Below the pieces are notes generated by a model that saw nothing but the letters and a program-made list of their open reading frames with translations, searched no databases and was not told the DNA's origin. From Streptomyces sp. DT2A-34 (GTDB lineage Bacteria; Actinomycetota; Actinomycetes; Streptomycetales; Streptomycetaceae): a stretch of DNA of 64,000 nt. Below, piece after piece: positions 33,510 to 42,294 of this stretch. Every line of letters starts with the position of its first letter. Positions within the stretch are counted from its first letter, which is position 1. The translations under genes and the position numbers were made by a program. The stretch lies in NCBI RefSeq assembly GCF_030499515.1, contig NZ_JASTWJ010000001.1, forward strand, positions 8,102,001 through 8,166,000, written 5' to 3'.

Positions 33510-34324
33510 GCCTCGCCGACCGACTGCTCCGGCGCGGGGACCTGCACTCCCTCGCCGCCCCCTACGCCCTCGACGCCCTGGAACCCGCCGAGCGGCTCCG
33601 CTTCGAGAAGCATCTGAAGACCTGTGACAGCTGCCCCGCCGAGGTGCGGGCCCTGTCCGAGGACGCCGTCCGGCTCGCCTGGTCGACGGCCGCCCCGCCG
33701 CCGGCCGCGCTGCGCGACCGGGTCCTGGCAGCCGTACGCACGACTCCGCAGGAGTCCGCCGGGCGGGAGTCGGCACGCGCGCGTGCGCCTCAGTTGCCGC
33801 CGCATGTGTGGGGTGCCCAGCCGCCGCCGCGCACCCGTGCGCCCAGGACGCGCCTCTTGCTGGTGCCCTTCGCCACCGCTACGGCCGCCGCTGCCCTCGT
33901 CGTCGCCTCCCTCTTCGCCGTCCAGGCCGACAAGACGCGGGACCAGCTGGACGCGCAGCGGGCTCAGGCAAGTGAGATCGCTAACGTTCTCGCGGCTCCC
34001 GACGCCCGAGCCGCCGCCGGCGAGGACGCGCGGGGGCGGACAATCGGAGTGGTCGCCTCGGCATCCAAGGGGCGTGCCGTCGTCACTCTGAGCGGATACG
34101 GCGAGCCGCCGAGCGGCCGGGTGCACCAGCTCTGGCTGATGCGCCCCGAGGTACAACCGCGCTCCCTGGGGCTCTTCGACGGCGACACGCCCTTGGTCGC
34201 GGCCGGTCTCGACAAGTCCGCGACGTCACTGGCTGTAACCGTCGAGCCTGACGGCGGCTCACCGCAACCCACCAGCCAGCCGGTTGTCCAACTCGCCCTG
34301 AAATCGGTTGGATTCGGAGAGTAA
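33506..34324 (+). CDS. RskA-type anti-sigma factor
   Basis: A 272-aa membrane anti-sigma factor. The N-terminal zinc anti-sigma motif is HLKTCDSC (H-x3-C-x2-C) after APYALDALEPAERLRFEKH; one helix lies at about residues 117-137 (LLVPFATATAAAALVVASLF); the extracytoplasmic RskA domain contains GRVHQLWLMRPEVQPRSLGLF and VTVEPDGGSPQPTSQPV. It should hold the ECF sigma factor inactive until proteolysis releases it. GTG at 33506 overlaps the sigma stop (GTGA) and GGGAGG is 6 nt upstream. Confidence 0.9.
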   Translation: MSLADRLLRRGDLHSLAAPYALDALEPAERLRFEKHLKTCDSCPAEVRALSEDAVRLAWSTAAPPPAALRDRVLAAVRTTPQESAGRESARARAPQLPPHVWGAQPPPRTRAPRTRLLLVPFATATAAAALVVASLFAVQADKTRDQLDAQRAQASEIANVLAAPDARAAAGEDARGRTIGVVASASKGRAVVTLSGYGEPPSGRVHQLWLMRPEVQPRSLGLFDGDTPLVAAGLDKSATSLAVTVEPDGGSPQPTSQPVVQLALKSVGFGE

Positions 34325-34450
34325 TCGGGGATGCGTTGTCAACACCCTTACGGGGAAGGTGAATCCTGTGACCGCGATACATGCGTGCCCCACCGGGGCG
34401 ATAGGGTTAACCTGCCCGGGCCGGGTGGACTCGTACGGGTGGGGAGTGAC

Positions 34451-34720
34451 ATGGATCAGATAACAGTGCGCAGCAGGGCGAGGGTCCCTGCGATCACCTG
34501 CGGGAGCAGCGCGACCAGTTCGCGCCTCGACCGCCATCTCTCGGTGCTGGCGGGTCCCGCCGTGCCGCAGACGGAGGCGGCCGAAGCGACCTCGCTGATG
34601 CGTGAACTGACCACTCGTGACAAGACGCACGAGCGCAGCGACCAGGGTGCGCGGGTCCGCCGCGTCTCGCTCTTCGCCCCCCTGCGTCGGCTGCGCCGTT
34701 CGCTGTTCGGCGGGCGCTGA
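34451..34720 (+). CDS. Conserved hypothetical 89-aa basic protein
   Basis: A small basic protein (MDQITVRSRARVPAITC at the start, FAPLRRLRRSLFGGR at the end) with a clear GGGGAG ribosome site 4 nt before the ATG. It has no hydrophobic segment; the C-terminus RRLRRSLF is amphipathic. It lies 126 bp after the anti-sigma gene and may have its own promoter. I recall close relatives in other Streptomyces but no function. Confidence 0.65.
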   Translation: MDQITVRSRARVPAITCGSSATSSRLDRHLSVLAGPAVPQTEAAEATSLMRELTTRDKTHERSDQGARVRRVSLFAPLRRLRRSLFGGR

Positions 34721-34898
34721 GTCACACCGGCGTTCCCGGCGAACGCCTTCCAAGGCCCGCGCTCGACATGCCGCACCGTCCCGGCGCCGTACCGCGTTGC
34801 CGCCGTCCGTCATCCCCACGGCAGGCGGCGGCGCCCCGGCGTGCCGGCCGAGCGCGGGCGTAACTCCCCAACCCCCGCTCAGTCTTCCGGCTTCATCG

Positions 34899-35681
34899 TC
34901 ACCGCTCGCCGTGCGCGTACCTGCGCACGGCGAGCGGCGCGAACACCGCGATCAGTACGGCGCACCAGGCGAGCGACCCCGCGAAGGGATGGGCGACCGG
35001 CCACGCGGCACCATCCGGTACGGGCGCGTTGCCGAAGAGGTCCCGCAGGGCCGTCGTGACCGCGCTGATCGGATTCCACTCGGCGAGCGTGCGCAGCCAG
35101 CCCGGCAGACCGTCGGTCGGAATGTAGGCGTTGGACAGCAGCGGCAGGACGAACGTCGCCCCGCCCAGCTGACCGGCGGCCTCCTCGTTCCGCGTGAGCA
35201 GGCCGAGGAAGATCCCGATCCACGCCATCGCGAACCGGAACAGCAGCAACAGCCCCACCGCGCCCGCCGCTTCGAGCGCCGACCCCTCGATCCGCCACCC
35301 CACCGCGAGCCCGACCAGCAGGAGCGGCACCGTCCCGGCGGCCGTCACGACCAGATCCGCGACCGCCTGTCCCAGCGGTACCGCGGCCCGGCTCATGGGC
35401 AGCGTCCGGAACCGGTCCATCACGCCCCGGTGCGTGTCCTGGGCGGCCTGGAACATGCCGGTCATGAGCCCGTTGGCCGCGGTCGCCACCAGCAGGCCGG
35501 GCACCAGGAAGGACCGGTACTGCGCGCCGGGCATCGCCAGCGCGCTGCCGAAGACGTAGCCGAAGAACAGCAGCATGGTGATCGGCATGGTCTGGGTCAG
35601 GATGAGCAGCCCCGGGTTGTTCCGGATCCGCCGCAGCTGCCGGCCCAGCATCGCGCCGCCGTCGTACGCCAGGGTGCTCAT
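34899..35681 (-). CDS. ABC-2 type drug exporter permease
   Basis: A 260-aa protein with six predicted helices, typical of DrrB-like permeases: NNPGLLILTQTMPITMLLFF near the N-terminus, the MDRFRTLPMSRAAVPLGQ coupling loop, and the NAYIPTDGLPGWLRTLAEWNPISAV segment before the last helix. Its ATG overlaps the stop of the ATPase gene by 4 nt. With that protein it forms an exporter for a hydrophobic compound, controlled by the divergent TetR. Confidence 0.9.
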   Translation of the reverse strand: MSTLAYDGGAMLGRQLRRIRNNPGLLILTQTMPITMLLFFGYVFGSALAMPGAQYRSFLVPGLLVATAANGLMTGMFQAAQDTHRGVMDRFRTLPMSRAAVPLGQAVADLVVTAAGTVPLLLVGLAVGWRIEGSALEAAGAVGLLLLFRFAMAWIGIFLGLLTRNEEAAGQLGGATFVLPLLSNAYIPTDGLPGWLRTLAEWNPISAVTTALRDLFGNAPVPDGAAWPVAHPFAGSLAWCAVLIAVFAPLAVRRYAHGER

Positions 35682-36631
35682 GCCGCACGCTCCTCTTCCT
35701 GGGCTTCCTGGGTGAGTCGCAGGAACACGTCGTCGAGAGTCGGTGGTTTGAGGCTCGCGTCGAGCAACGGCACGCCCGCCGCGTCGAGTTCGCGCACCAG
35801 GCGCGGGAGCGTGAGCGTGCTGTCACGGGTGACCGCGGCGACGGCGCGCCGCTCGTGGTCGAACGACGGCTCGGCGCCGGTGAGTTGATCCAGTACGGCC
35901 GCCGCCTTCACCATGACGTCGGCGTCGGGGACGACGACCTCGACGTGCGCGCCGATCAGCGCCTTGAACTGGGCCGGTGAGCCCGTGTGCGCGACCCGGC
36001 CGCGGTCCACGAGGGCGATGTCGTCGGCGAGCCGGTCGGCCTCCTCCAGATACTGCGTGGTCAGCAGCACGGTCGTGCCGTCGGCGGTCAGCTCGCGCAC
36101 CGCGTCCCAGATCTGGTTGCGGCTGGCGGGGTCGAGGCCGGTCGTCGGTTCGTCGAGGAAGAGGACGTCCGGGCGGCGGATGAGACTCGCCGCCAGGTCC
36201 AGGCGGCGCCGCATCCCGCCCGAGTAGGTGGACGCCGGCCGGTCGGCAGCCTCGGCCAGCCCGAAGCGGTCCAGGAGCTCGCCGGCCCGCCCAGCCGGCC
36301 CGCGCACCCGGTGCAGCCGGGCGAACAGCTGGAGGTTCTGGCGGCCGGTGAGTTCCCCGTCGACCGATGCGTACTGCCCGGTGACGCCGATCCGGCGCCG
36401 TACGGCCGCGGCCTCCCGCACCAGGTCGTGCCCGGCGATGCGCGCCGAGCCCGCGTCCGGGCGCAGCAGTGTCGTCAGCAGCCGTACGGCCGTCGTCTTG
36501 CCCGCGCCGTTACGCCCGAGGACCCCGCAGATCGTCCCCTCCGCGACCGCGAGGTCCAGTCCGCGCAGGGCGTGCACCTCGCCGAACCGTCGCTCCAGAC
36601 CTTCACTAAGTACAGCGTACGTAGAAGTCAT
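35678..36631 (-). CDS. ABC exporter ATP-binding protein (DrrA-like)
   Basis: A 317-aa ATPase of the daunorubicin-resistance group: Walker A GRNGAGKTTAVRLL, Q-loop GQYASVDGELTG, signature TYSGGMRRRLDLAASL, Walker B VLFLDEPTTGLDP, H-loop TQYLEEADRLADD. The C-terminal 90 residues match DrrA-type accessory domains. ATG at 36631 is chosen; an upstream frame extension to 36649 enters the operator. A second TetR-like operator (36607-36623) overlaps codons 3-9 of this gene. Confidence 0.9.
   Translation of the reverse strand: MTSTYAVLSEGLERRFGEVHALRGLDLAVAEGTICGVLGRNGAGKTTAVRLLTTLLRPDAGSARIAGHDLVREAAAVRRRIGVTGQYASVDGELTGRQNLQLFARLHRVRGPAGRAGELLDRFGLAEAADRPASTYSGGMRRRLDLAASLIRRPDVLFLDEPTTGLDPASRNQIWDAVRELTADGTTVLLTTQYLEEADRLADDIALVDRGRVAHTGSPAQFKALIGAHVEVVVPDADVMVKAAAVLDQLTGAEPSFDHERRAVAAVTRDSTLTLPRLVRELDAAGVPLLDASLKPPTLDDVFLRLTQEAQEEERAA
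36607..36623. promoter_or_regulatory. TetR operator 2, inside the start of the ABC ATPase CDS
   Basis: TAAGTAC-AGC-GTACGTA differs at one arm position from the perfect operator at 36650-36666. Being inside the coding region, it could block elongation or form a loop with operator 1, 43 bp away centre to centre. Confidence 0.6.
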
Positions 36632-36649
36632 GGCCCGACCATAGCGCAC

Positions 36650-36666
36650 TACGTACGGTGTACGTA
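36650..36666. promoter_or_regulatory. TetR operator 1 in the divergent ABC/tetR promoter
   Basis: TACGTAC-GGT-GTACGTA is a perfect palindrome with 7-bp arms between the divergent exporter and TetR genes. It is the probable binding site of the adjacent TetR protein. Confidence 0.75.
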
Positions 36667-36694
36667 ACTAGGATGGTGGCCGAGGTGATGATCG

Positions 36695-37408
36695 ATGGCG
36701 GGCAAGGCTGCCGAACCCGGAGTGATCTGGGCCCGGCCCGAACGGACGGGGCGCGGGCCGAAACCGGCGTACACCCGTGCCGACATCGCGGCGGCGGCGG
36801 TGCGGATCGCCGACGCCGAGGGGCTGGACGCGGTGTCGATGCGGCGGGTGGCCGGCGAGCTGGGGTGCGGCACGATGTCGCTGTACAACTACGTCCCCCG
36901 CAAGGAGGACCTGCACGAGCTGATGGTCGACGCGGTCAGCGCGGAGCACGAGCTGTGGGAGCCGGGCGGCGACTGGCGGGCGGAGATGCGCCGCGTCGCC
37001 CAGCAGACCCGGGCGCTGATGCACCGGCACCCGTGGCTGACGCGCCTGATGTCACCGGTCTACGGCTTCAGCCCGAACGCCCTGCGCTACCTGGAGCACT
37101 GCCTGGCCTGCCTGGATCCGCTGAATGCGCCCTACGGCATGAAGATGCAGCTCGTCGGGATGCTGAACGGCTGTGTGACGTCGTACGTCGCGACGGAACT
37201 GGCCGGCGCCGAACGGACGCGGTCGCTGCCCTGGACGCAGGAGCAGGAGAACGCGGTGCGGATCGCCTACCTGGGGAGTCAGGTGGCCACGGGGGCCTAC
37301 CCGAGGCTGGCCGCGGCGTTCACGGAGGACCCGGGGCCGATCGACCTGGAGGGCGCCTTCGAGTTGATGCTGAACCGGATGCTGGACGCCTTCGAACCCA
37401 AGAACTGA
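36695..37408 (+). CDS. TetR-family regulator of the ABC exporter
   Basis: A 237-aa TetR protein with a 20-residue N-terminal extension. The helix-turn-helix reads AVSMRRVAGELGCGTMSLYNYVPRK; the C-terminal ligand domain (LNGCVTSYVATELAGAER) is of the TetR_C_11 (E. coli TetR/ActR) type often linked to drug efflux. Two palindromes with the core GTAC-N3-GTAC lie in the divergent promoter. The stop codon is within the first unit of a 13-bp tandem repeat, so slippage there could alter the C-terminus. Confidence 0.88.
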   Translation: MAGKAAEPGVIWARPERTGRGPKPAYTRADIAAAAVRIADAEGLDAVSMRRVAGELGCGTMSLYNYVPRKEDLHELMVDAVSAEHELWEPGGDWRAEMRRVAQQTRALMHRHPWLTRLMSPVYGFSPNALRYLEHCLACLDPLNAPYGMKMQLVGMLNGCVTSYVATELAGAERTRSLPWTQEQENAVRIAYLGSQVATGAYPRLAAAFTEDPGPIDLEGAFELMLNRMLDAFEPKN

Positions 37409-37460
37409 GCCCAAGAACTGAGCCCAAGAACTGAGCCCGGGAACTGAGCCCAGGAACTAG
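37397..37460. repeat. 13-bp tandem repeat across the tetR stop codon
   Basis: Five units of CCCAAGAACTGAG (the fourth CCCGGGAACTGAG, the fifth CCCAGGAACTAG) run from the last codons of tetR (EPKN-stop) to the end of the next gene on the opposite strand. Each unit contains a TGA or TAG in the tetR frame or its neighbours. Confidence 0.9.
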
Positions 37461-38605
37461 AGCAACGCGAATTGGCCCTCCGGGCCTTCCTCGTGGTGGT
37501 CCAGGACCGATGCCGGGCGGCGTGCCGTCTCCGGCACCGGTAGCACGCCCGCCTTCCTCAAGTCCGCAGTCGTGATCGGAGCCGTCACCCTCAACTCCTC
37601 GCGCTGTGGCTCCAGTTCCGCGAGGAGCGCCAGGATCGTGATCAGCTCCAGGAGCTCCGACGTCCATGTCTGTGGCCAGGTCGTCGGGCGGATCGCCGTC
37701 AGCGTGCCCGGTTCCGGCTCGGTGGTGCGGGCCGCGAACCACTCCTCCAGGACCCGCACCTCGCTCACCTCGAAGTCCCAGGCATCCGGCGGCACGGGGG
37801 AGATGCGGCCGTCGTCGAGGTGGAGGGTCTCCTCGTCGCGGTCGTAGTGGACGCTCAGTGGGCGGGACGGGAGGGGGGCGCGGACGTACGGGCGGCGGCC
37901 GCCCGGGAGCTTCGGGCGATCGCCGTCGCGGCGCATGAGCCACAGCAGCCGGTGCCCCAACTCCACGCCGCCCGACCAGAGTTCGGGGTCCTCGGTGAGA
38001 GGGACGGTGAGGTCGGGGCGGGCGGTGGCCAGGATCCAGGCCAGGACGTCCACCGGGGTGGGGGAGTGGCCGAGTCGGGACGTCAGGTGCGTCAGCAGGC
38101 CCGGGGCCAGATTGGGTTCCTCGCCGCCGGGACGGCGGTAGAGGGGGTGGATGCGGCCGGGGCGGGCCAGCGGGAGCAGCGAGGTTGCCAGCAAGGCGGA
38201 GTCGGGCGCCTGGAGGACGAAGACCTGGTGCTCGTCCGCCACCCGCCACAGCTCGGGGCGGGCCGCGTCGATCAGACGGTGGTCGGGGATCAGCCACTGC
38301 TCGTCGAAGGGGGCGTGCAGCACGCGTACCGGCTCGGCGCAGGGGCCTGTCGCGCGGATCAGCTTCTGCGTGCCGGTGGACTGGCCCGGCAGCTGGCCGA
38401 CCGCCGAGTGCAGGCCGCGAGAGCGCGTCGGCTCCAGCAGGGCTTCCCGGTCGGGGCCCTCGGCCTTCACGAGGGCGTCCCAGCGGGCCTTCAGGGACGC
38501 CGCGTCAGGGCCCGCCGGCCACCCCCGGCCGAGCCGCGGCGGTGCGACGGACCACGGCATGAGGTCCGCCAGCAGCGGAGCGTCGTCGTGCGTCACGCTG
38601 GGCAT
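37457..38605 (-). CDS. Protein resembling the C-terminal domain of type ISP restriction-modification enzymes
   Basis: A 382-aa protein that I associate with the C-terminal (specificity) region of type ISP enzymes as annotated in Streptomyces: VRVLHAPFDEQWLIPDHRLIDAA, ELWRVADEHQVFVL and TPVDVLAWILATARPDL are characteristic. No helicase, nuclease or methyltransferase motif (no DPPY/NPPY) is present, so it cannot modify or cut DNA alone. ATG at 38605 is used; the frame continues upstream only through a GC repeat. It is tail to tail with tetR. Role unknown; assignment moderate. Confidence 0.5.
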   Translation of the reverse strand: MPSVTHDDAPLLADLMPWSVAPPRLGRGWPAGPDAASLKARWDALVKAEGPDREALLEPTRSRGLHSAVGQLPGQSTGTQKLIRATGPCAEPVRVLHAPFDEQWLIPDHRLIDAARPELWRVADEHQVFVLQAPDSALLATSLLPLARPGRIHPLYRRPGGEEPNLAPGLLTHLTSRLGHSPTPVDVLAWILATARPDLTVPLTEDPELWSGGVELGHRLLWLMRRDGDRPKLPGGRRPYVRAPLPSRPLSVHYDRDEETLHLDDGRISPVPPDAWDFEVSEVRVLEEWFAARTTEPEPGTLTAIRPTTWPQTWTSELLELITILALLAELEPQREELRVTAPITTADLRKAGVLPVPETARRPASVLDHHEEGPEGQFALL

Positions 38606-38639
38606 CGTACGACTTGGCTCCGACACGCGGGTGGGGGCC

Positions 38640-38707
38640 GCGCCCCGTAAGGGGCGCGGGGCTGTCTCGATACGCGGCTCCGCCGCGCGGGCGCGACCAG
38701 CCCCCAC
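38640..38707. repeat. Streptomyces intergenic hairpin repeat, copy 1
   Basis: GCGCCCC-GTAA-GGGGCGC forms a first hairpin; GGGGCTG (38658-38664) pairs with CAGCCCC (38699-38705) around an inner GCGGC-TCC-GCCGC stem. The unit from 38651 closely matches 61420-61478. It may end transcription of the GntR gene or neighbours. Confidence 0.75.
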
Positions 38708-38745
38708 CGGCTCGCGGATTCATGACGATGCTTCCAGCGGAGCGC

Positions 38746-39495
38746 CTACGTGGCTTCCAGGGTCACCGTGAAGGAGAAGCGGTCGCCCCGGTAGTGGATG
38801 ACCGCCGTGTCCAGCACCTGCCCGTCCTTGTCGTACGTCACGCCCGTGTAGTGCAGGATCGGGCTGAGCAGCGGCACTTGGAGCAGCCGGGCCGTCTCCG
38901 GGTCGGCCAGGCGGGCCTCGACCGTGTCCGTGATGCGGCTGATGTCCGCCCCGATGACATCCCGCAGCACCTTGGTCATCGGCCAGCGGACGAGGTCGTC
39001 GAGGCCGATACGCGCGGCCAGTTCGGGACGGACGTAGTTGCGGGCGTGGTTGGTCGGCTCGCCGGTCTTCTCGTCGCTGCGCAGGCGGTGGTACGTCGCC
39101 ACCTCGTCGACGTCCGGGAAGTACTCGGCGAGTTCGGCCGGCACCGGCGCCCTGCCGTGGTCCAGCAGCTCGGTCGCCATGCCGGACTGCTGGGCCACGA
39201 TCGCGTCCACCGAGCCGAGCAGCCGCACGGGGGTGCCCCGGCGGACGTCCGGCTCGATGAAGGTGCCGCGTCTGCGGTGGCGCGTGATCAGGCCCTCGTC
39301 CTCCAGCTCCTTCAGCGCCTGTCGCATGGTCAGCACGCTCACGCCGTAGTGCTCCGCCAACTGCTCCTCGGTGGGCAGGCGCAGCGGGTCCTGAGGCCGG
39401 CGGCCCAGTATCGAGGCGCGCAGCGACTGCGACACCTGGTACCAGAGCGGCAGCTTGCGGTTCAGGACGATGGAGTCCGGGGCGAAGGAGGTCAC
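38746..39495 (-). CDS. HutC-subfamily GntR regulator next to hmgA
   Basis: A 249-aa GntR protein. The winged helix covers LPLWYQVSQSLRASILG to LRLPTEEQLAEHYGVSVLTM and the wing RHRRRGTFIEP; the C-terminal UTRA domain contains EVATYHRLRSDEKTGEPTNH and VIHYRGDRFSFTVTL. It starts at GTG 39495, 27 bp after the hmgA stop, on the same strand, so it is probably cotranscribed and regulates homogentisate catabolism; the effector is not known. Confidence 0.85.
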   Translation of the reverse strand: MTSFAPDSIVLNRKLPLWYQVSQSLRASILGRRPQDPLRLPTEEQLAEHYGVSVLTMRQALKELEDEGLITRHRRRGTFIEPDVRRGTPVRLLGSVDAIVAQQSGMATELLDHGRAPVPAELAEYFPDVDEVATYHRLRSDEKTGEPTNHARNYVRPELAARIGLDDLVRWPMTKVLRDVIGADISRITDTVEARLADPETARLLQVPLLSPILHYTGVTYDKDGQVLDTAVIHYRGDRFSFTVTLEAT

Positions 39496-39522
39496 GGGGC
39501 CATCCGTACCGGTCGGGGATCT

Positions 39523-40839
39523 TCAGTGCAAGGGGCGGAAGTGCCGCTCCAGGCCCTGCCAGACGTCGTCGTAGCGCTGTTGCAGGTGTTCTGCCCCGGC
39601 CGCTTGCGGTGTGAGCGTCACCGGCCACCGCGTCTCGAACATGAACGCAAGCCCGTCGTCGACCTTCTGCGGCTTCAGCTCGGCCGCGCTCGCGCGGTCG
39701 AACGTCTCCCGGTCCGGGCCGTGCGCCGACATCATGTTGTGCAGCGAGCCGCCCCCGGGCACGAAGCCCTCCGCCTTCGCGTCGTAGGCGCCCTCGATGA
39801 GCCCCATGTACTCGCTCATCACGTTCCGGTGGAAGTACGGCGGCCGGAAGGTGTCCTCGCCCACCAGCCAGCGCGGCGCGAAGACCACGAAGTCGACGCC
39901 GGCCAGGCCGGGGGTGTCGGACGGGGACGTCAGCACCGTGAAGATCGACGGGTCGGGGTGGTCGTACGAGATGGTGCCGATCACATTGAAACGGCGCAGG
40001 TCATAGATGTACGGCACATGGTTGCCGTGCCAGGCGACCACGTCGAGGGGTGAGTGGTCGTAGGTGGCCGTCCAGAGGTTGCCGCAGAACTTGTTCACCA
40101 CCTCCACCGGGCCCTCGGTGTCCTCGTAGGCGGCGACCGGCGCCTGGAAGTCGCGGGCGTTCGCCAGGCCGTTGGCGCCGATCGGGCCGAGGTCGGGGAG
40201 ATGGAAGGGCGCCCCATAGTTCTCGCACACATAACCGCGCGCTGAGGCATCCAACAGCTCCACACGGAAGCGCACCCCACGTGGAACCAGCGCCACATGT
40301 CCCGGCTCCACATGCAGCAGCCCGAACTCCGTGCACAGCAGCAGCCCGCCGCGCTCCGGCACGATCAGCAGCTCGCCGTCGGCGTCGCTGAAGACGCGGT
40401 TCATCGACGAGTTGGCGTGATACAGGTGCACGGCCATCCCGGTGCGCTGGGTCGCGTCGCCGTTGCCGCCGAGGGTCCACAGGCCGGCGAGGAAGTCGGT
40501 TCCGGGGCCGGGTTCGGGCAGGGGGTTCCAGCGCAGCCGGTTCGGGTCCGGCACGGACTGCGTGAAGGGGGCCGTACGGATCGCGCCGTTGTCCGCGCGG
40601 GTGAACGCCGGGTGCGCGGCCGACGGGCGGATGCGGTACAGCCACGAGCGGCGGTTGTGTGCCCTCGGCTCGGTGAACGCCGAACCGCTCAGCTGCTCGG
40701 CGTAGAGGCCGAGCGGGGCTCGCTGGGGTGAGTTGCGGCCCTCGGGGAGGGCGCCGGGCACCGCCTCCGAGCTGTGCTCGTTGCCGAAACCGGTGAGGTA
40801 GGTCAGCCCTTCCGCGGTCTTCCGCGCGTCCCCGCTCAT
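39523..40839 (-). CDS. hmgA: Homogentisate 1,2-dioxygenase
   Basis: A 438-aa iron(II) dioxygenase that opens the ring of homogentisate in tyrosine/phenylalanine breakdown. Family signatures include [20 protein letters not shown] at the N-terminus, [16 protein letters not shown], and the metal site [20 protein letters not shown] plus [11 protein letters not shown]. Length fits the family. The usual partner fumarylacetoacetate hydrolase is not adjacent. GGGAGC precedes the ATG. A palindrome CCTCCT-C-AGGAGG lies at 40915-40927 in the promoter region. Confidence 0.97.
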   Translation of the reverse strand: MSGDARKTAEGLTYLTGFGNEHSSEAVPGALPEGRNSPQRAPLGLYAEQLSGSAFTEPRAHNRRSWLYRIRPSAAHPAFTRADNGAIRTAPFTQSVPDPNRLRWNPLPEPGPGTDFLAGLWTLGGNGDATQRTGMAVHLYHANSSMNRVFSDADGELLIVPERGGLLLCTEFGLLHVEPGHVALVPRGVRFRVELLDASARGYVCENYGAPFHLPDLGPIGANGLANARDFQAPVAAYEDTEGPVEVVNKFCGNLWTATYDHSPLDVVAWHGNHVPYIYDLRRFNVIGTISYDHPDPSIFTVLTSPSDTPGLAGVDFVVFAPRWLVGEDTFRPPYFHRNVMSEYMGLIEGAYDAKAEGFVPGGGSLHNMMSAHGPDRETFDRASAAELKPQKVDDGLAFMFETRWPVTLTPQAAGAEHLQQRYDDVWQGLERHFRPLH

Positions 40840-40999
40840 GATCGCTCCCTTGAGGTCTGATTCCTATGCTTCACCGTAGGATTGCGGTTTCAGGAGCGCA
40901 AGAGATCCGCTGATCCTCCTCAGGAGGTAGGACGAGAACCGGACGCGGACCAGACCTCAGGGGGATCCGGCTGTCGGACCGGTGTTCTAGTCTCCCGGC

Positions 41000-41521
41000 A
41001 TGTCGAGGACACGGACCCCGCTCGCCGTGCTCGCGGTCTGTGTCCTGCTGCTGACCGGATCCGCGGGCTGCGGCTCCGGTGATGCCCGGATACCGGGGGA
41101 GAACGGCGCGTCGCCCTCCCCGGTGGGCAGGGTCCTCGACGACACCGACGGCGACGGGCGGCACTACCGCGAGGTGGACGAGGGCAGCGCGCCCGAGGTC
41201 GGCATCGAGGTGCAGCCGGACCCGGACAGCGGCGACGACAGCTGGGACGTACGGCTGAGCGTTCGCGGCTTCCGCTTCTCGTCAGCCCGTGCGAAGGCGC
41301 GGGCGGTGGCCGGCCAGGGGCTTGCGTACCTCTTCGTGGACGGCCGTCTCGTCACCAGGCTCCGCACCCCCGAGTACCGCCTGCCGGCCGACCTCGTCCC
41401 GCGCGGCACGCACAAGGTCACCGCCCGCCTGTACGCCGACGACGGCACGGTGTGGGCGGTGGACGGCGCCCCCGTCGAGAGCGCGGCCGACATCACCGCA
41501 TCGGAGACGGAGCGACCGTGA
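41000..41521 (+). CDS. Putative lipoprotein
   Basis: A 173-aa protein with an N-terminal signal and a possible lipobox LTGSAGC (Cys at about residue 24), followed by a Gly/Asp-rich linker. The mature domain (SWDVRLSVRGFRFSSARAKA, HKVTARLYADDGTVWAVDG) looks like a small all-beta fold. I do not recognise a family. It diverges from hmgA and precedes a TetR gene by 97 bp. Confidence 0.65.
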   Translation: MSRTRTPLAVLAVCVLLLTGSAGCGSGDARIPGENGASPSPVGRVLDDTDGDGRHYREVDEGSAPEVGIEVQPDPDSGDDSWDVRLSVRGFRFSSARAKARAVAGQGLAYLFVDGRLVTRLRTPEYRLPADLVPRGTHKVTARLYADDGTVWAVDGAPVESAADITASETERP

Positions 41522-41618
41522 CGCCGACGTCGGCCCAGTGCACCGCGGCACTGAGTGCACCGGGCACCCGCCTCCGTACAGGGGGCCGAGGTTCACCGGA
41601 GCGAGGCGGAAAGGCATC

Positions 41619-42233
41619 ATGAAGACCGTGCCCCACCCAGAAACGCTTCGCCGGGCGCCCGTGCAGCGGCGCAGTGCCGAACGGCTCACCAGGATCCTCG
41701 ACGCCTGCGCCGACCTCCTCGACGAGGTCGGCTACGACGACCTGAGCACGCGGGCCGTCGCCCAGCGCGCAGGCGTTCCCATCGGCTCGGTCTACCGCTT
41801 CTTCGGCAACAAACGCCAGATGGCCGACGCCCTCGCCCAGCGCAACCTCGAGCGCTACACCGCCCGTGTCGCCGAGCGCCTGAAGGGCGCCGAGGAGGGA
41901 GGCTGGCGCGCCGCCATGGACGCCGTGCTCGACGAGTACCTCGCCATGAAGCGCACCGCGCCCGGCTTCTCCCTCGTCGACTTCGGCAACCAGATCCCCG
42001 TCGGCACCCGCGGCGAACCCAACCATCGCGTCGCCGACCGCCTCACCGACCTGCTCTCCGGCTTCCTCGACCGCGAACCGGACGAAGGCCTGCGCCGCGT
42101 CTTCCTCATCGCCGTCGAGACCGCCGACACCCTGGTCCACCTGGCCTTCCGGGTGGCGCCGGAGGGTGACGAGCGGATCATCGAGGAGGCGCGGGAGATG
42201 CTGCGGGCGTATCTGGCGCGGGTCCTGGACTGA
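41619..42233 (+). CDS. TetR-family regulator
   Basis: A 204-aa TetR protein: LTRILDACADLLDEVGYDDL then the helix-turn-helix STRAVAQRAGVPIGSVYRFFGNKR, and a C-terminal domain of the TetR_C_17-like type (FSLVDFGNQIPVGTRGEPNHR). Upstream, CAGTGC-ACCGCG-GCACTG (41536-41553) is a candidate operator for autoregulation. No obvious target is adjacent; the STAND operon follows 138 bp later on the same strand. Confidence 0.85.
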   Translation: MKTVPHPETLRRAPVQRRSAERLTRILDACADLLDEVGYDDLSTRAVAQRAGVPIGSVYRFFGNKRQMADALAQRNLERYTARVAERLKGAEEGGWRAAMDAVLDEYLAMKRTAPGFSLVDFGNQIPVGTRGEPNHRVADRLTDLLSGFLDREPDEGLRRVFLIAVETADTLVHLAFRVAPEGDERIIEEAREMLRAYLARVLD

Positions 42234-42294
42234 CGCGTGGCCGACCGGGTCGAGCCGGCCGGGCAGCTCAACGCGCCCATTTCTCACGCATCCT

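Noticed and set aside
38606..38707. Upstream extension of the type ISP-like protein
   Set aside because: The extra 34 codons are the intergenic hairpin repeat read through; the family start MPSVTHDDAP lies at 38605.
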